In this document: positions 32,677 through 42,173 of the stretch, one piece after another
Layout of the letters: every line of letters begins with the position of its first letter
How positions within the stretch are numbered: position 1 is the stretch's first letter
Position numbers and translations under genes: made by a program
Notes under the pieces: model-generated
The model's database searches: none
Seen by the model: only the letters and a program-made list of their open reading frames with translations
What the model was told of the DNA's origin: nothing
Source of the DNA: Salipiger mangrovisoli
GTDB taxonomy: Bacteria > Pseudomonadota > Alphaproteobacteria > Rhodobacterales > Rhodobacteraceae
NCBI RefSeq assembly: GCF_015223355.1
Contig: NZ_JADFFK010000007.1
Coordinates: 209,979 to 273,978 of the forward strand
Direction of reading: 5' to 3'
DNA: 64,000 nucleotides

Positions 32677-33981
32677 TCAGAGCATCCCCGCCGCGCGCGG
32701 CAGCCAGAGCACCAGCTCAGGCACGAAGGTCAGCACCATCAGCAGCGCGATCAGGATCGCGAGGAACACCCAGACCTCGCGGATCATCTCGCTGACGGGG
32801 ATGCCGTTGAGCGCCTTGATGATGAAAAGCAGGATGCCGTAGGGCGGGGTGATCAGCCCGATCATCATGTTGAAGACCAGCACCACGCCGAGATGCGTGA
32901 GATCGATCCCCAGCGCGGCCGCCGAGGGCAGGAAGAGCGGCGTGACCACCAGCATGATGGTCGAGACGTCGAGGAAGCAGCCCATCGCGAGGTAGAGCAG
33001 GTTGAGCAGGATCAGCAGCTGGATGGCGCTCAGGTCCATGCTGTCGAAGAAGGCGAAGACGCTCGCCGGGACCCGCTCGACGGTGACCACGTAGTTGAAG
33101 ATGAACGCGCCGCAGAGCACGATGGTGACCACCGCGGTGGTGCGCACGGTGGCGCGGACCACGTCGAGGAACTCGCGCAGGCCCAGCACCCGGTAGGCGA
33201 AGACCGACAGCAGCAGCGCGTAGAAGGCCGAGACCGCGGCAGCCTCTGTCGGGGTGAAGACGCCGGTGTAGATGCCGCCCAGCAGGATCGCCGGCATCAT
33301 CAGCGCCGGGGCGGCGCGCAGGAAGACGAGGGGGAAGGTCCGCCAGGGGATCGCCGCCTCGACCGGGAAGCCGCGGACCTTGGCCATGATCATCACCGAG
33401 ACGCCCAGCACGACGACCAGAAGCAGCGCCGGCACCACGCCGCCGAGGAAGAGCGCGCCGACCGAGGTCGAGGAGATCAGCGCGTAGAACACCATGGGAA
33501 TCGACGGCGGGAAGATCGGCCCGATCACCGCCGAGGTCGCGGTGATCGCCCCGGCAAAGCCGCGCGGATAGCGCCCGTCCTTTGTCATCATGTCGGTGAT
33601 CACCTTGCCGACTCCCGCCGCGTCCGAGATCGCCGAGCCCGACATGCCCGAGAAGATCAGCGAGGTCAGGATGTTGACCTGCGCCAACCCGCCTGGCACC
33701 CGGCCCACCAGCGCCAGCGCGAAGGTCAGCAGCCGGTCAGACACCTTGCCCGCGTTCATGATGTTGGCGGCGAAGATGAACAGCGGCACCGCCAGGGCGA
33801 CGAAGTTGCCGAAGACCCCGTTCAGCACGTTCTCGGCGGCAAGACCGATATCGCGCCCGGCCATCAGCAGGTAGAAAACACTCGAGACGATCATCGCGAG
33901 CCCCATCGGAAGCCCGGCCACGGTGGTCATCACCAGCAGCCCGATCATCAGCAGCAAGGCGTTGTCGGCGAAGAATTCCAT
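32677..33981 (-). CDS. TRAP transporter large permease (DctM type)
   Basis: A 434-residue inner-membrane protein with about 12 helices, the sodium-coupled transport subunit of a TRAP system. Motifs such as GLPMGLAMIVSSVFYLL near the start, GMSGSAISDAAGVGKV and LGVVLVFNMMIGLITPPYG match DctM proteins. It is the last gene of a three-gene operon in the order binding protein, small permease, large permease. Small hydroxy- or keto-acids and sugar acids are usual substrates. Confidence 0.93.
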   Translation of the reverse strand: MEFFADNALLLMIGLLVMTTVAGLPMGLAMIVSSVFYLLMAGRDIGLAAENVLNGVFGNFVALAVPLFIFAANIMNAGKVSDRLLTFALALVGRVPGGLAQVNILTSLIFSGMSGSAISDAAGVGKVITDMMTKDGRYPRGFAGAITATSAVIGPIFPPSIPMVFYALISSTSVGALFLGGVVPALLLVVVLGVSVMIMAKVRGFPVEAAIPWRTFPLVFLRAAPALMMPAILLGGIYTGVFTPTEAAAVSAFYALLLSVFAYRVLGLREFLDVVRATVRTTAVVTIVLCGAFIFNYVVTVERVPASVFAFFDSMDLSAIQLLILLNLLYLAMGCFLDVSTIMLVVTPLFLPSAAALGIDLTHLGVVLVFNMMIGLITPPYGILLFIIKALNGIPVSEMIREVWVFLAILIALLMVLTFVPELVLWLPRAAGML

Positions 33982-34011
33982 TGAGTTCCCTTGGAGTCTG
34001 AGGGGCTCTTG

Positions 34012-34551
34012 TCAGAGCGCGTCGCGCCAGTGCGGCCCGAAGAGGCGCAGCAGGCGGCCGAGCATCTTCAGCGCCAGGCCGACGACGAAGAGCAGGTAAC
34101 ATCCGTAGATCCAGTGCATGGGCAGGCGCAGCACCGGGCTCTTCTTGCGGGTGAGGAAGTCGAGGTAGTCGAGCGTCGGCAGGAACAGCAGCGCGAAGGC
34201 GACGAGCGCGACGATCATGGTGAAGATCGCCATTGCCCGCTGCACGCGGGGCGAGACCACGTCATAGACCACGTCGAAGGTGACATGCTCGCGGATCGGC
34301 ACGAGGAAGGCCGCGGCCCAGAACACCGTCCAGATGAAGGCGATCATCACGAACTCCTCGGTCCAGACGAGGGGGGCGCCCATCACATAGCGGAAGAAAA
34401 TCTGCACGATGAACCCGGCGAAGGCGGCAAGGAAGAGCCCGATGCCAACCACGTCGGCCGCCCGCGAGAGCAGGCGGCCAAGGGTCTCGATCGTGCCGCG
34501 CCGGGCTGTCTCGGGCTTCGCCCCGGATCCGGAGGCCATGCGCGCCGTCAT
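34012..34551 (-). CDS. TRAP transporter small permease (DctQ type)
   Basis: A 179-residue protein with four predicted helices and the DctQ-like segment FFRYVMGAPLVWTEEFVMIAFIWTVFWAAAF. It supports the large permease. It starts 6 bases after the binding-protein stop, so its ribosome site (GGAG) lies in the end of that gene; Met5 (34539) is an alternative start. Confidence 0.9.
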   Translation of the reverse strand: MTARMASGSGAKPETARRGTIETLGRLLSRAADVVGIGLFLAAFAGFIVQIFFRYVMGAPLVWTEEFVMIAFIWTVFWAAAFLVPIREHVTFDVVYDVVSPRVQRAMAIFTMIVALVAFALLFLPTLDYLDFLTRKKSPVLRLPMHWIYGCYLLFVVGLALKMLGRLLRLFGPHWRDAL

Positions 34552-34557
34552 GGCGGA

Positions 34558-35547
34558 TCACTCCGCCAGCGCGTTGATCTTCTCGGCCCAGCCTTCGGGC
34601 CAGTCGGCCGAACGGTCGGAGCTGAAGTAGACCTCCTGCACGTGGCTGCGGAAGGCGTCCACGTCTGGTTCCGTCACCTGCAGCCCCTCGGACTTGAAGA
34701 AGTCCACCAGCCGCTCCTCGTTGGCAACGCGCTCGGCGTTGTTCCAGTCGCAGGAGGCCACGGCAGCCTCGGTCATCGCGGTCTTTTCCTCGTCCGAGAG
34801 CTTGTCCCAAGTCTCGTTGTTGATCGCGATGTTGATGCCGTCGACAAGGTGGCTGGTCAGTACGATCTGCTCGGTGACCTCGTAGAACTTCGCGGCCTCG
34901 ACGGTGGGCAGCGGGTTGTCCTGCGCATCGATCGTGCCGGTCTGCAGGCCGAGGTAGACCTCGCCGAAGGGCAGCGGCGTCGGCGCGGCGCCTAGTGCGC
35001 TGCCAAGGAACAGCCAGGCGTCGGAGCCGGGCATGCGCAGCTTCAGCCCGTCAAGATCGGCCGGGGTCTGCACGTCGCGCGCCTTGCGCAGGTTCAGTTG
35101 GCGGGTGCCAAGATAGCAGGTGTCGAGCAGCTGCACGTCCATTTCGTCCGACACGGTCTGCTTGAACTCGGCGCCGATGTCCGAGGCAAGGAAGGCGCGG
35201 TAGTGCTCGGGGCTCTGGAACAGGTAGCCGGCGGTCAGCAGCCCGTAGGCGGGAATGGCGTCGGCGATGAGCTGGTACGACAGGTAGGTCATCTCGGCGT
35301 TGCCGCGTTGCAGCGCGTCGAGGTCGGCACCCTGTGCGAAAAGCGAGCCCGAGTCGTAGATCTGCACGTCGAAACGGCCGGGCGCGCGCTTTTCCAGTTC
35401 GTCCTTGAACACCTGCATCGCTTTGGTGTGCAGGTCGCTGGGCACCGATGCGGTTGTATACTTGATCTCGATCTGATCGGCGGCGAGCGCCGGGGTCGCC
35501 AGCGCGGTGCCAAGGGCAAGCGCGGTCAGCGTGCGTGTGAATGTCAT
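34558..35547 (-). CDS. TRAP transporter periplasmic binding protein (DctP type)
   Basis: A 329-residue DctP-family protein with a Sec signal peptide (residues 1-22, ending in TPALA). The family arginine lies in DLDGLKLRMPGSDAWLFLGS (about 155-173), which binds the carboxylate of the ligand. The next region TPLPFGEVYLGLQTGTIDAQDNPL is also characteristic. The ligand is probably an organic acid or sugar acid. It is divergent from a DapA-like gene whose promoter region holds two palindromes. Confidence 0.93.
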   Translation of the reverse strand: MTFTRTLTALALGTALATPALAADQIEIKYTTASVPSDLHTKAMQVFKDELEKRAPGRFDVQIYDSGSLFAQGADLDALQRGNAEMTYLSYQLIADAIPAYGLLTAGYLFQSPEHYRAFLASDIGAEFKQTVSDEMDVQLLDTCYLGTRQLNLRKARDVQTPADLDGLKLRMPGSDAWLFLGSALGAAPTPLPFGEVYLGLQTGTIDAQDNPLPTVEAAKFYEVTEQIVLTSHLVDGINIAINNETWDKLSDEEKTAMTEAAVASCDWNNAERVANEERLVDFFKSEGLQVTEPDVDAFRSHVQEVYFSSDRSADWPEGWAEKINALAE

Positions 35548-35658
35548 GTCAGTCCTCCCTGAATTCCGTTTAAGGATTTTCGCCGCTTTGCCAATGGCCG
35601 GACCCTCCTCCGGCGGCGATTGCTGAAGACTTTACAAAGCACAGGGGCCTATGTAAAC

Positions 35659-35673
35659 ACTGATTGTATCAGT
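35659..35673. promoter_or_regulatory. Candidate GntR (FadR-type) operator
   Basis: ACTGAT-TGT-ATCAGT is a perfect palindrome of 15 bp with 6-bp arms, midway between the TRAP operon and the DapA-like gene. Confidence 0.55.
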
Positions 35674-35688
35674 TATGGGATTATTGAA

Positions 35689-35714
35689 ACAACCAGTACA
35701 ACAGGGCTGGTTGT
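35689..35714. promoter_or_regulatory. Second inverted repeat in the TRAP/DapA divergent promoter
   Basis: ACAACCAG and CTGGTTGT form perfect 8-bp arms with a 10-bp spacer, 24 bases before the DapA-like start. It may be a second operator or a leader hairpin. Confidence 0.5.
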
Positions 35715-35737
35715 CCCGTGAAATGGAGGAGAGTGGG

Positions 35738-36634
35738 ATGCGTGCTGGGTCGGATTTCAGGGGGGTGGTCGGCGCCGCGGTGACGCCGGTCACGGCGGCG
35801 CTCGAGATCGATGTGCCGCGCCTCCTTGCGCATTGCGAGGCAATGCTCGGGGCGGGCTGTGCCTTCACCTCGGCCTTCGGCACCACTGGCGAGGGCGCAT
35901 CGCTCTCCACCGATCAGAAGATCGCCGCGCTGACGGAAATGAAGGCGGCGGGCCACGACATGGCGCGGCAGGTGCCGGGCATCATCTCGGCAGCGGTCGA
36001 GGATGCGGCGCGGCTCTACCGGGCTTGTGCCGATCTCGGATGCCGCGCGGCGTTGATCATCCCGCCGTTCTACTACACGCCCTCCTCGGAAGCGGCGGTG
36101 GCCGAATTCTACGCCGCCGTCGCCGAGAAGGCGGGACATCCGGGGCTCGACATCGTGCTCTACAATTTTCCGCACTTCTCTGGCGTGACCTTCACGCCGT
36201 CGCTGGTGCGCGCGGTGCAGGCGCGACTGGGCGATCTGGTGATCGGCATCAAGGACTCCACCGGCAACCTCGAAGGCGGGCTCGAGCTGATCCGCGCCTT
36301 TCCCGATCTGTCGATCTTCACCGGCGACGACCGCATCCTGACGCGCATGGTCGCGGCGGGCGGCGCGGGGATGATCGGCGGGCTGGTGAACCTTTTCCCG
36401 GCCGACAGCGTCACGCTTTGCGGTGGCAATGTGGACGCGGCTTTCGAGAAACGCGCGGCGATGCGGATCGAGGCGGTTGACGCTCACGGCGGGCTCGTGG
36501 TTCTGAAGGCGCTCGTGGCGGCCCGCTACGGCGACGACGGCTACCGCCGCACCGTGCCGCCGCTTGCGCCGCTGGAGGCCGGGATGAGCGCGCGCCTCGC
36601 GGAAGAGCTGGGGTTCACGGGCGCGACGCTCTGA
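35738..36634 (+). CDS. DapA/NAL family aldolase or dehydratase
   Basis: A 298-residue class I (Schiff-base) TIM-barrel enzyme. Catalytic K172 lies in GIKDSTG, Y142 in YNFP, and the T-T-G-E substrate loop at 49-52. The family includes dihydrodipicolinate synthase, N-acetylneuraminate lyase and 2-keto-3-deoxy sugar acid aldolases or dehydratases. With a TRAP importer, GntR regulator and rhamnosidase, cleavage of a 2-keto-3-deoxy sugar acid is more likely than lysine synthesis. ATG 35738 follows GGAGGAG. Confidence 0.85.
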   Translation: MRAGSDFRGVVGAAVTPVTAALEIDVPRLLAHCEAMLGAGCAFTSAFGTTGEGASLSTDQKIAALTEMKAAGHDMARQVPGIISAAVEDAARLYRACADLGCRAALIIPPFYYTPSSEAAVAEFYAAVAEKAGHPGLDIVLYNFPHFSGVTFTPSLVRAVQARLGDLVIGIKDSTGNLEGGLELIRAFPDLSIFTGDDRILTRMVAAGGAGMIGGLVNLFPADSVTLCGGNVDAAFEKRAAMRIEAVDAHGGLVVLKALVAARYGDDGYRRTVPPLAPLEAGMSARLAEELGFTGATL

Positions 36635-36667
36635 GCCGCGGCACAACAGGACGACAGGAGACAGCTG

Positions 36668-37348
36668 ATGCCGGGCAACCGCGCCGAGGACACCCAGAAG
36701 CGCCACGACGGGCGCGTCCGGCAATCGGGCTACGAGCAGTTCCAGAAGGCGCTGCTCGACGGTCGTCTGCGGCCCGGCCAGCTGGTCAGCCAGCGCGATC
36801 TCGTCGCCATGCTCGGCCTGTCGATCGGGGCGCTGCGCGAGCTCCTGCCGCGGCTCGGATCCGAAGGGCTTATCAACGTGCTGCCGCAGCGCGGGATCCA
36901 GATCCCGGCGATCGACCTGCCGTTGATCCGCGATGCCTTCCAGATGCGGGCCGCGCTGGAGCGCGAGGCGGTGCTCCACGCGGTGCGGACCATGCCCGAC
37001 GCGGTCATCCGCGAGCAGCTCGACCTGCACCGAGAGGTGCTTGCGCAGGTCAAGGCCGATCCCAGCGAGGCGGTGCTGGAACGCGGCCAGGAGATCGACA
37101 CGAATTTTCATGCGCTGCTGATCGCCTCGACCAAGAACGAGCTGATCCTCTCGGCCTATGACATCAACTCGATCCGCATCCGGCTGATCAAGCTCGACCG
37201 GATCCGCCTCAGCCCGGTGACCCTGCCTGCTGCCTTCGCCGACCACATCGCGGTGATCGAGGCGCTGCTGGCGCGCGATCCGGTGGCGGCGACGGCGGCG
37301 ATGGACCGCCATATCGCGAATGCCCGCGAGCGCGCGCTCGAGATCTGA
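36668..37348 (+). CDS. GntR-family regulator with FCD ligand domain
   Basis: A 226-residue regulator of the FadR subfamily: winged helix (about 18-80, LVSQRDLVAMLGLSIGALRELLPRL) and an all-helical FCD domain (about 90-220) with the metal-binding type residues D, H and H spread over helices. FCD proteins bind organic and sugar acids. It follows the DapA-like gene by 33 bases and AGGAGA precedes its ATG. It probably controls both the TRAP operon and its own operon through the palindromes in between. Confidence 0.88.
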   Translation: MPGNRAEDTQKRHDGRVRQSGYEQFQKALLDGRLRPGQLVSQRDLVAMLGLSIGALRELLPRLGSEGLINVLPQRGIQIPAIDLPLIRDAFQMRAALEREAVLHAVRTMPDAVIREQLDLHREVLAQVKADPSEAVLERGQEIDTNFHALLIASTKNELILSAYDINSIRIRLIKLDRIRLSPVTLPAAFADHIAVIEALLARDPVAATAAMDRHIANARERALEI

Positions 37349-37362
37349 ACTGGAGACCTGAG

Positions 37363-40032
37363 ATGCCCGGACCTGCTGACCGACCCGCAGCCGCAGCCCT
37401 GCGCCCCGTCGCGCTGCGCTGCGAGTTGCAGGAGGAGCCTCGGGGTCTCAACGATCTCGCGCCCCGCCTGAGCTGGGGATGCGAGGGCGACGCCGAGCTG
37501 GCCGCGAGCCGGGTGGTGGTTGGTCTCGATCACGATGCTATAGGATCGGGGCAGGGTGATCTCTGGGACAGCCGCTGGCTCTCCGGCAGCCCGTCGCCGC
37601 TGCGCTACGCGGGTGCCGCCTTGCCGCGCGATGCGCGCCTGTGGTGGGCCGTCGGCCTGCGCGACGCGCAGGGCGCCGAGACATGGTCGAACCCCGCGCC
37701 GATCTTCACCGGCCTCGATCCCTCGGATTGGGATGCGCAGTGGATCGCCCGCTACTTCGTCCTGCCTGCCGGGCGCGAAGTGCCGCAGGACAGCGCCTAT
37801 GACAACCGCTTCCAGGCCCGCCCTGCCGATTACCTGCGCCGAACATTCGACCTGCCAGAGGCGCCGGTGCGGGCCTTTGCCTATGTCACCGCGCTGGGTC
37901 TCTACGAGCTGCACCTCAACGGCGCGCGGATTGGCGAGGACGTCATGGCTCCGGGCTGGACCGACTACCACAGGCGCACCGAATATACCGTGCATGACGT
38001 CACCGCGCATCTGAACGCAGGCCCGAACGCCCTCGGCGCGATCCTCGGCGAAGGCTGGTATTCGGGCCGCATCGGCCACAACCAGCGCCGCGCGGGCAAC
38101 CATTACGGCGGCCGCCCGGCCTTCCTGTGCCAGCTGCACCTCGAATACGCGGGCGGGCGGACCCAGCGCATCGTCACCGACGCGCAGTGGCGCACCAGGC
38201 AGGGGCCGGTCTGCTACTCGGACTTCCTCGCGGGCGAGATGTACGACGCGCGGCGCGAGATGCCCGGCTGGGATACGCCAGCCTTCGAAGAGGTGAACTG
38301 GCAGCCGGTCGAGGTCTTCACCCCCGATCCCCGCGCGCCGGAGCTCGACGCCGCCCGCGCACCGCTGGCCCGCGAGGTCGCCGCGCTGGAGCCGCGAGGT
38401 GAGACCCTTGCGGCGGATGGCGAGCGTGTTTTCGACTTCGGCCAGAACCTGGCGGGCTACGTGACGCTCGAAGTCGAGGCCCCCGAGGGCACCGAGATCC
38501 GCCTGCGCCACGCCGAACGGCTGGACGAGTCGGGCGCGCTCTACACCGCCAACCTGCGCTTCGCGGTCAGCGAGGACATCTACATCTGCAAGGGCGGCGG
38601 GCCAGAGACCTTCACGCCGCGCTTCACCTTCCACGGTTTCCAATATGTCGGCCTCAGCGCCAACGGGCCGGTCGGGGCCCTGAGCCTCAAGGCGGTGGCG
38701 ATCCAGTCCGACCTGCCGCAGACGGGCGCCATCGAGACCGGCCACCCGATGCTCAACAAGTTGATCTCCAACATCTTCTGGAGTCAGCGCGGCAACTTCC
38801 TTGCGGTGCCGACCGACTGCCCGCAGCGCGACGAGCGGTATGGCTGGTCTGCCGACGCACAGGTGTTCTGGCGCACGGCGGGATACTTCATGGATGTCAG
38901 CGCCTTCACCGAGAAGTGGCTTCAGGACATGGTTGATGGCCAGTCCGCCGAAGGCGTCTTCCCCGATGTCGCGCCCACCAAGCCGCTCAACCCCTACCGC
39001 CTGACGCCGCAACCCGGCGCCCCCGCGTGGGGCGACGCACCGGTCATCCTGTGCCGCGATCACTGGATGCGCTACGGCGATGCCGGGCTGCTGCGCCGCA
39101 TGTGGGGCCCGCTGGTGGCCTGGATGGACTACATCGAACGCGAGAACCCGGATGGCATCCGCGAGCGCGCGGTGCACAACAACTACGGCGACTGGCTGTC
39201 GATCGGCCCGGTCACCGACCGGGCGCTGGTGGCGACGGCCTACTGGATCCATATGGCCGATATCATGGGCGCATTGGCCGCGGTGCTCGGCGAGTCCGAG
39301 GCGCGCTGGACCGCGCTGGCAGTGCGGCTGCGCCGTGCGTTTCTCGGGCGCTTCTGGCAAGAGGGCCGCCTTCGCGGCGATACCCAGACAGCCTACCTGC
39401 TGGCGCTGGACTTCGCTCTGCTCCCCGAGGCGATGCGCCCGCAGGCAGCGGAACGGCTCGGGGCCTTGTTCGAGGCGTCGGATGGCCACCTGCAGACCGG
39501 CTTTCTTGGCGTGCGGCACCTTGCGCCGGTGGTTTGCGACTGGCTCGGGCCGGAGCGGGCGGTCGATCTGCTGCTCAAGGAGACCTACCCCTCGTGGGGG
39601 TTCTCGATCCGCCACGGCGCGACGACGATCTGGGAGCGCTGGGACGGCTGGACGCCGGAGCAGGGCTTCCAGTCCACCGCGATGAACTCCTTCAATCACT
39701 ACGCCTATGGCGCGGTCGGGGAATGGATCTGGGCGCGGCTGGCGGGCATCGACTGGAGCGCGGCGGGTCCGGGATTCCGCGTTCTTGCCATGCGCCCGGT
39801 GTTCGACCGGCGCATCGGTCACGTCACGGCGCGCTACGAGGCGGCCTCGGGACCGGTGGCGAGCGCCTGGCACTTCGAGGGCGAGGCGGTGGTTTGGAAG
39901 GTGACGCTGCCCCCCGGCACCCGCGCCGAGGTCGCCTTGCCCGACGGGTGGCATTGCGACGGGCAGCGGTGTTTCGCGCTGCCGGCAGGCGCGCATGTCC
40001 TGAGCCTGAGCCTGAGCCGCAGCGCGGCCTGA
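37363..40032 (+). CDS. GH78 alpha-L-rhamnosidase, apparently cytoplasmic
   Basis: An 889-residue glycoside hydrolase removing terminal alpha-L-rhamnose. N-terminal fibronectin-like and beta-sandwich domains (about 1-420) precede the (alpha/alpha)6 catalytic barrel. DERYGWSAD at 490-498 is the GH78 catalytic signature, and WERWDGW and NSFNHYAYGAVGEW follow. No signal peptide is present, so the rhamnosyl substrate must be imported intact, presumably by the TRAP or another transporter here. GGAG lies 10 bases before the ATG and the gene follows the GntR gene by 14 bases, completing the operon. Confidence 0.92.
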   Translation: MPGPADRPAAAALRPVALRCELQEEPRGLNDLAPRLSWGCEGDAELAASRVVVGLDHDAIGSGQGDLWDSRWLSGSPSPLRYAGAALPRDARLWWAVGLRDAQGAETWSNPAPIFTGLDPSDWDAQWIARYFVLPAGREVPQDSAYDNRFQARPADYLRRTFDLPEAPVRAFAYVTALGLYELHLNGARIGEDVMAPGWTDYHRRTEYTVHDVTAHLNAGPNALGAILGEGWYSGRIGHNQRRAGNHYGGRPAFLCQLHLEYAGGRTQRIVTDAQWRTRQGPVCYSDFLAGEMYDARREMPGWDTPAFEEVNWQPVEVFTPDPRAPELDAARAPLAREVAALEPRGETLAADGERVFDFGQNLAGYVTLEVEAPEGTEIRLRHAERLDESGALYTANLRFAVSEDIYICKGGGPETFTPRFTFHGFQYVGLSANGPVGALSLKAVAIQSDLPQTGAIETGHPMLNKLISNIFWSQRGNFLAVPTDCPQRDERYGWSADAQVFWRTAGYFMDVSAFTEKWLQDMVDGQSAEGVFPDVAPTKPLNPYRLTPQPGAPAWGDAPVILCRDHWMRYGDAGLLRRMWGPLVAWMDYIERENPDGIRERAVHNNYGDWLSIGPVTDRALVATAYWIHMADIMGALAAVLGESEARWTALAVRLRRAFLGRFWQEGRLRGDTQTAYLLALDFALLPEAMRPQAAERLGALFEASDGHLQTGFLGVRHLAPVVCDWLGPERAVDLLLKETYPSWGFSIRHGATTIWERWDGWTPEQGFQSTAMNSFNHYAYGAVGEWIWARLAGIDWSAAGPGFRVLAMRPVFDRRIGHVTARYEAASGPVASAWHFEGEAVVWKVTLPPGTRAEVALPDGWHCDGQRCFALPAGAHVLSLSLSRSAA

Positions 40033-40051
40033 CGGCGCGCGCGTCTCGGCG

Positions 40052-40852
40052 TCAGAGTTCCTCGAGCGAGGACATGAACTTGGAGAAGAGCGCGCCCTGG
40101 GAGCTGACCCCCAGCTTGCCATAGATGTTGCGCCGGTGAATGCGCACCGTGCCCGGCGCAATTCCCAACGCCTGGCCGGTGGCCTCGGCGGAATGGCCCT
40201 TGAGCGTGTATTCAACGATCTCCGCCTCGCGCGGGGTCAGCAGGTTGCGCCCGAAGCTCTGGAAAGCGTCGTCGATGAGCTTTGGAAGGCGCGGCTCCTC
40301 GCTGCCGGGCTGGCCCGCGAAGTCTTCGATCAACCCGACCCAATGCTTCCGTGCGCAGGCCTCGATGAACGGGAAAACCGCCTGAAAGTCACGGAATTCC
40401 TTGGCAGAAAATGCCTTGTGCTCGCGCATCGCCGAAATCACGACGCTCACATCGTCACCGACATCGACGATGAAGCCTATTTCTTCAGCAAGTCCGGTCT
40501 GCACATAGTAGTTGCGAAAGTACTCGGCCTGGTAAAATCGGTCTGGAGCAAGCTCGCGCAGGCGCACCAGCCGAGAGGTCGTCGGGGCGGCAGAGTGAAG
40601 GTAGAACGGGTCCAGCAGATACGGGCCCTCCTGGTAGTCATCCACCATGACCCGGCGCTTTGCTGCGGGGAAATCATCATAAATATCAATAGGTCGTCGG
40701 TCACGGTAGTAGGCGAAGGTGACGGTGAACTCGAAGGGGACGACGGCGCGCATCGCATCGGTCAGCGCCTTTGGAAAGCCCGCTGTACCGATCGCGGTCA
40801 CCGCCGCCGCGCTGGCCGCGACCCAAGTCTCTGTGTCAAATTTTCCAGCCAT
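40052..40852 (-). CDS. LuxR-family transcriptional regulator with unassigned sensor domain
   Basis: A 266-residue protein with a C-terminal LuxR/GerE helix-turn-helix (about 198-258: LLTPREAEIVEYTLKGHSAE, then GIAPGTVRIHRRNIYGKLGV). The N-terminal 190 residues are PAS/GAF-like and do not show the conserved tryptophans and aspartate of autoinducer-binding domains, so a small-molecule ligand other than homoserine lactone is likely. It is convergent with the rhamnosidase and divergent from the polyamine-type ABC operon, which is its probable target. Confidence 0.85.
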   Translation of the reverse strand: MAGKFDTETWVAASAAAVTAIGTAGFPKALTDAMRAVVPFEFTVTFAYYRDRRPIDIYDDFPAAKRRVMVDDYQEGPYLLDPFYLHSAAPTTSRLVRLRELAPDRFYQAEYFRNYYVQTGLAEEIGFIVDVGDDVSVVISAMREHKAFSAKEFRDFQAVFPFIEACARKHWVGLIEDFAGQPGSEEPRLPKLIDDAFQSFGRNLLTPREAEIVEYTLKGHSAEATGQALGIAPGTVRIHRRNIYGKLGVSSQGALFSKFMSSLEEL

Positions 40853-40910
40853 CTATGCCCTTTGTGGTATATACAACCATTACCAGTTTCCGTACCGTTT
40901 TTGAAAATTA

Positions 40911-40922
40911 CGGCATATGCCG
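40911..40922. promoter_or_regulatory. Palindrome in the LuxR / ABC operon divergent promoter
   Basis: CGGCATATGCCG is a perfect 12-bp palindrome 62 bases before the ATPase start. A second, shorter palindrome (GTATATAC, 40867-40874) lies closer to the LuxR gene. LuxR-type operators are often dyads of this size. Confidence 0.5.
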
Positions 40923-40983
40923 CTTGGCGCAAGAGCAAACAGCCACGCCAGGCATCGCGGGGTAAGCCGGGACGGGGAGCACG

Positions 40984-42132
40984 ATGATTCAGGAACCGCA
41001 CATGACCGACACCACCACTCACGTCCGCGCTCCGGAGGTCGTGGCCGAATTTGTCGGCGCAACCAAGCGTTTCGGCGAGGTTCTTGCGGCGGATCGTATC
41101 GATCTGCGGATCCGGCGCGGCGAGTTCCTGTCCTTCCTCGGACCTTCCGGTTGCGGCAAGACCACGGCGCTGAGGATGCTTGCAGGCTTCGAGAGCCCGA
41201 CTGCGGGCGAGGTGCTGATCGACGGGCGCGACGTCTCGGCGGTGCCCGCCCACAAGCGCCCGGTGAACATGGTGTTCCAGCACTACGCGCTTTTCCCGCA
41301 TATGACCGTGGCGCAGAACGTCGGTTACGGGCTGCGCCAGCGGCGCCCTCGGCTGCCCAGGCGCGAGATCGAGCTGAAGGTGGCGAAGGCCCTCGCGACG
41401 GTGCGTTTGGCGGATTTCGGCCCGCGCCGGATCTGGGAGATGTCGGGCGGCCAGCAGCAGCGCGTGGCACTCGCCCGCGCCATCGTCAACGAGCCGAAGA
41501 TCCTGCTGCTCGACGAGCCGATGGCGGCGCTCGACGCCAAGCTGCGCGGCGAGATGCAGCGCGAATTGCTGGATCTCCAGCGCAGCCTCGGGATCACCTT
41601 CGTGCTGGTCACCCACGACCAGGAAGAGGCGCTCGCGATGTCTGACCGCATCTGCATCATGGGCAAGGGGCGCATCGCGCAAGTGGGCACGCCGCAGGAT
41701 CTCTACGATCGCCCGCGCAGCCGCTACGTCGCCGATTTCGTGGGCAAGGCGAATATCGTGTCGGGCCAGATCACCGGACGGCAGGCCGGCCTTGCCCAGG
41801 CGGTGGTGGGCAATGGCGTGAAGGTCGTGCTGCGCGACGAGCCGGACGATGACCGAAGCGCCGCCGAGATCGCCGTGCGCCCCGAAGCGCTTTCGCTCGC
41901 GTCGCGGGATGCAGCTGCCCCGGAGCGCGCAGCCTCGCTGCCCGCGCGAGTCACCCATCGCACCTTCCTCGGCGATCACACCGAATACCTGCTGGTTGCC
42001 GAAGGCATCGGCCCATTGCAGGTCAACGTTCCGCGACAGGCCGAAAGAGCCTTGGGCGGACATGACGTGGGCGCGTCTGTCCACGTGATCTGGCCAGAGG
42101 GAACGGGTCTCGTTCTCGCTGCCGACGACTGA
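40984..42132 (+). CDS. ABC transporter ATP-binding protein (PotA type)
   Basis: A 382-residue ATPase with Walker A GPSGCGKTT near 55, Q-loop VFQHYALFPHMT, signature MSGGQQQRVALARAI, Walker B LLLDEP and H-loop VTHDQEEAL, plus a TOBE regulatory domain after about 265. All motifs are canonical. It is the first gene of a four-gene importer of the spermidine/putrescine/iron/opine class. A GGGAG precedes ATG 40984; a second ATG six codons on is an alternative. Confidence 0.92.
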   Translation: MIQEPHMTDTTTHVRAPEVVAEFVGATKRFGEVLAADRIDLRIRRGEFLSFLGPSGCGKTTALRMLAGFESPTAGEVLIDGRDVSAVPAHKRPVNMVFQHYALFPHMTVAQNVGYGLRQRRPRLPRREIELKVAKALATVRLADFGPRRIWEMSGGQQQRVALARAIVNEPKILLLDEPMAALDAKLRGEMQRELLDLQRSLGITFVLVTHDQEEALAMSDRICIMGKGRIAQVGTPQDLYDRPRSRYVADFVGKANIVSGQITGRQAGLAQAVVGNGVKVVLRDEPDDDRSAAEIAVRPEALSLASRDAAAPERAASLPARVTHRTFLGDHTEYLLVAEGIGPLQVNVPRQAERALGGHDVGASVHVIWPEGTGLVLAADD

Positions 42133-42173
42133 AGACATTCCTATAAGTCAAAGTCCAACAAGGGAAAATTGAG

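Noticed and set aside
37156..40215. A 1019-codon open frame opposite the rhamnosidase
   Set aside because: Shadow of the GH78 gene with the same compositional bias; no ribosome site or family motif.
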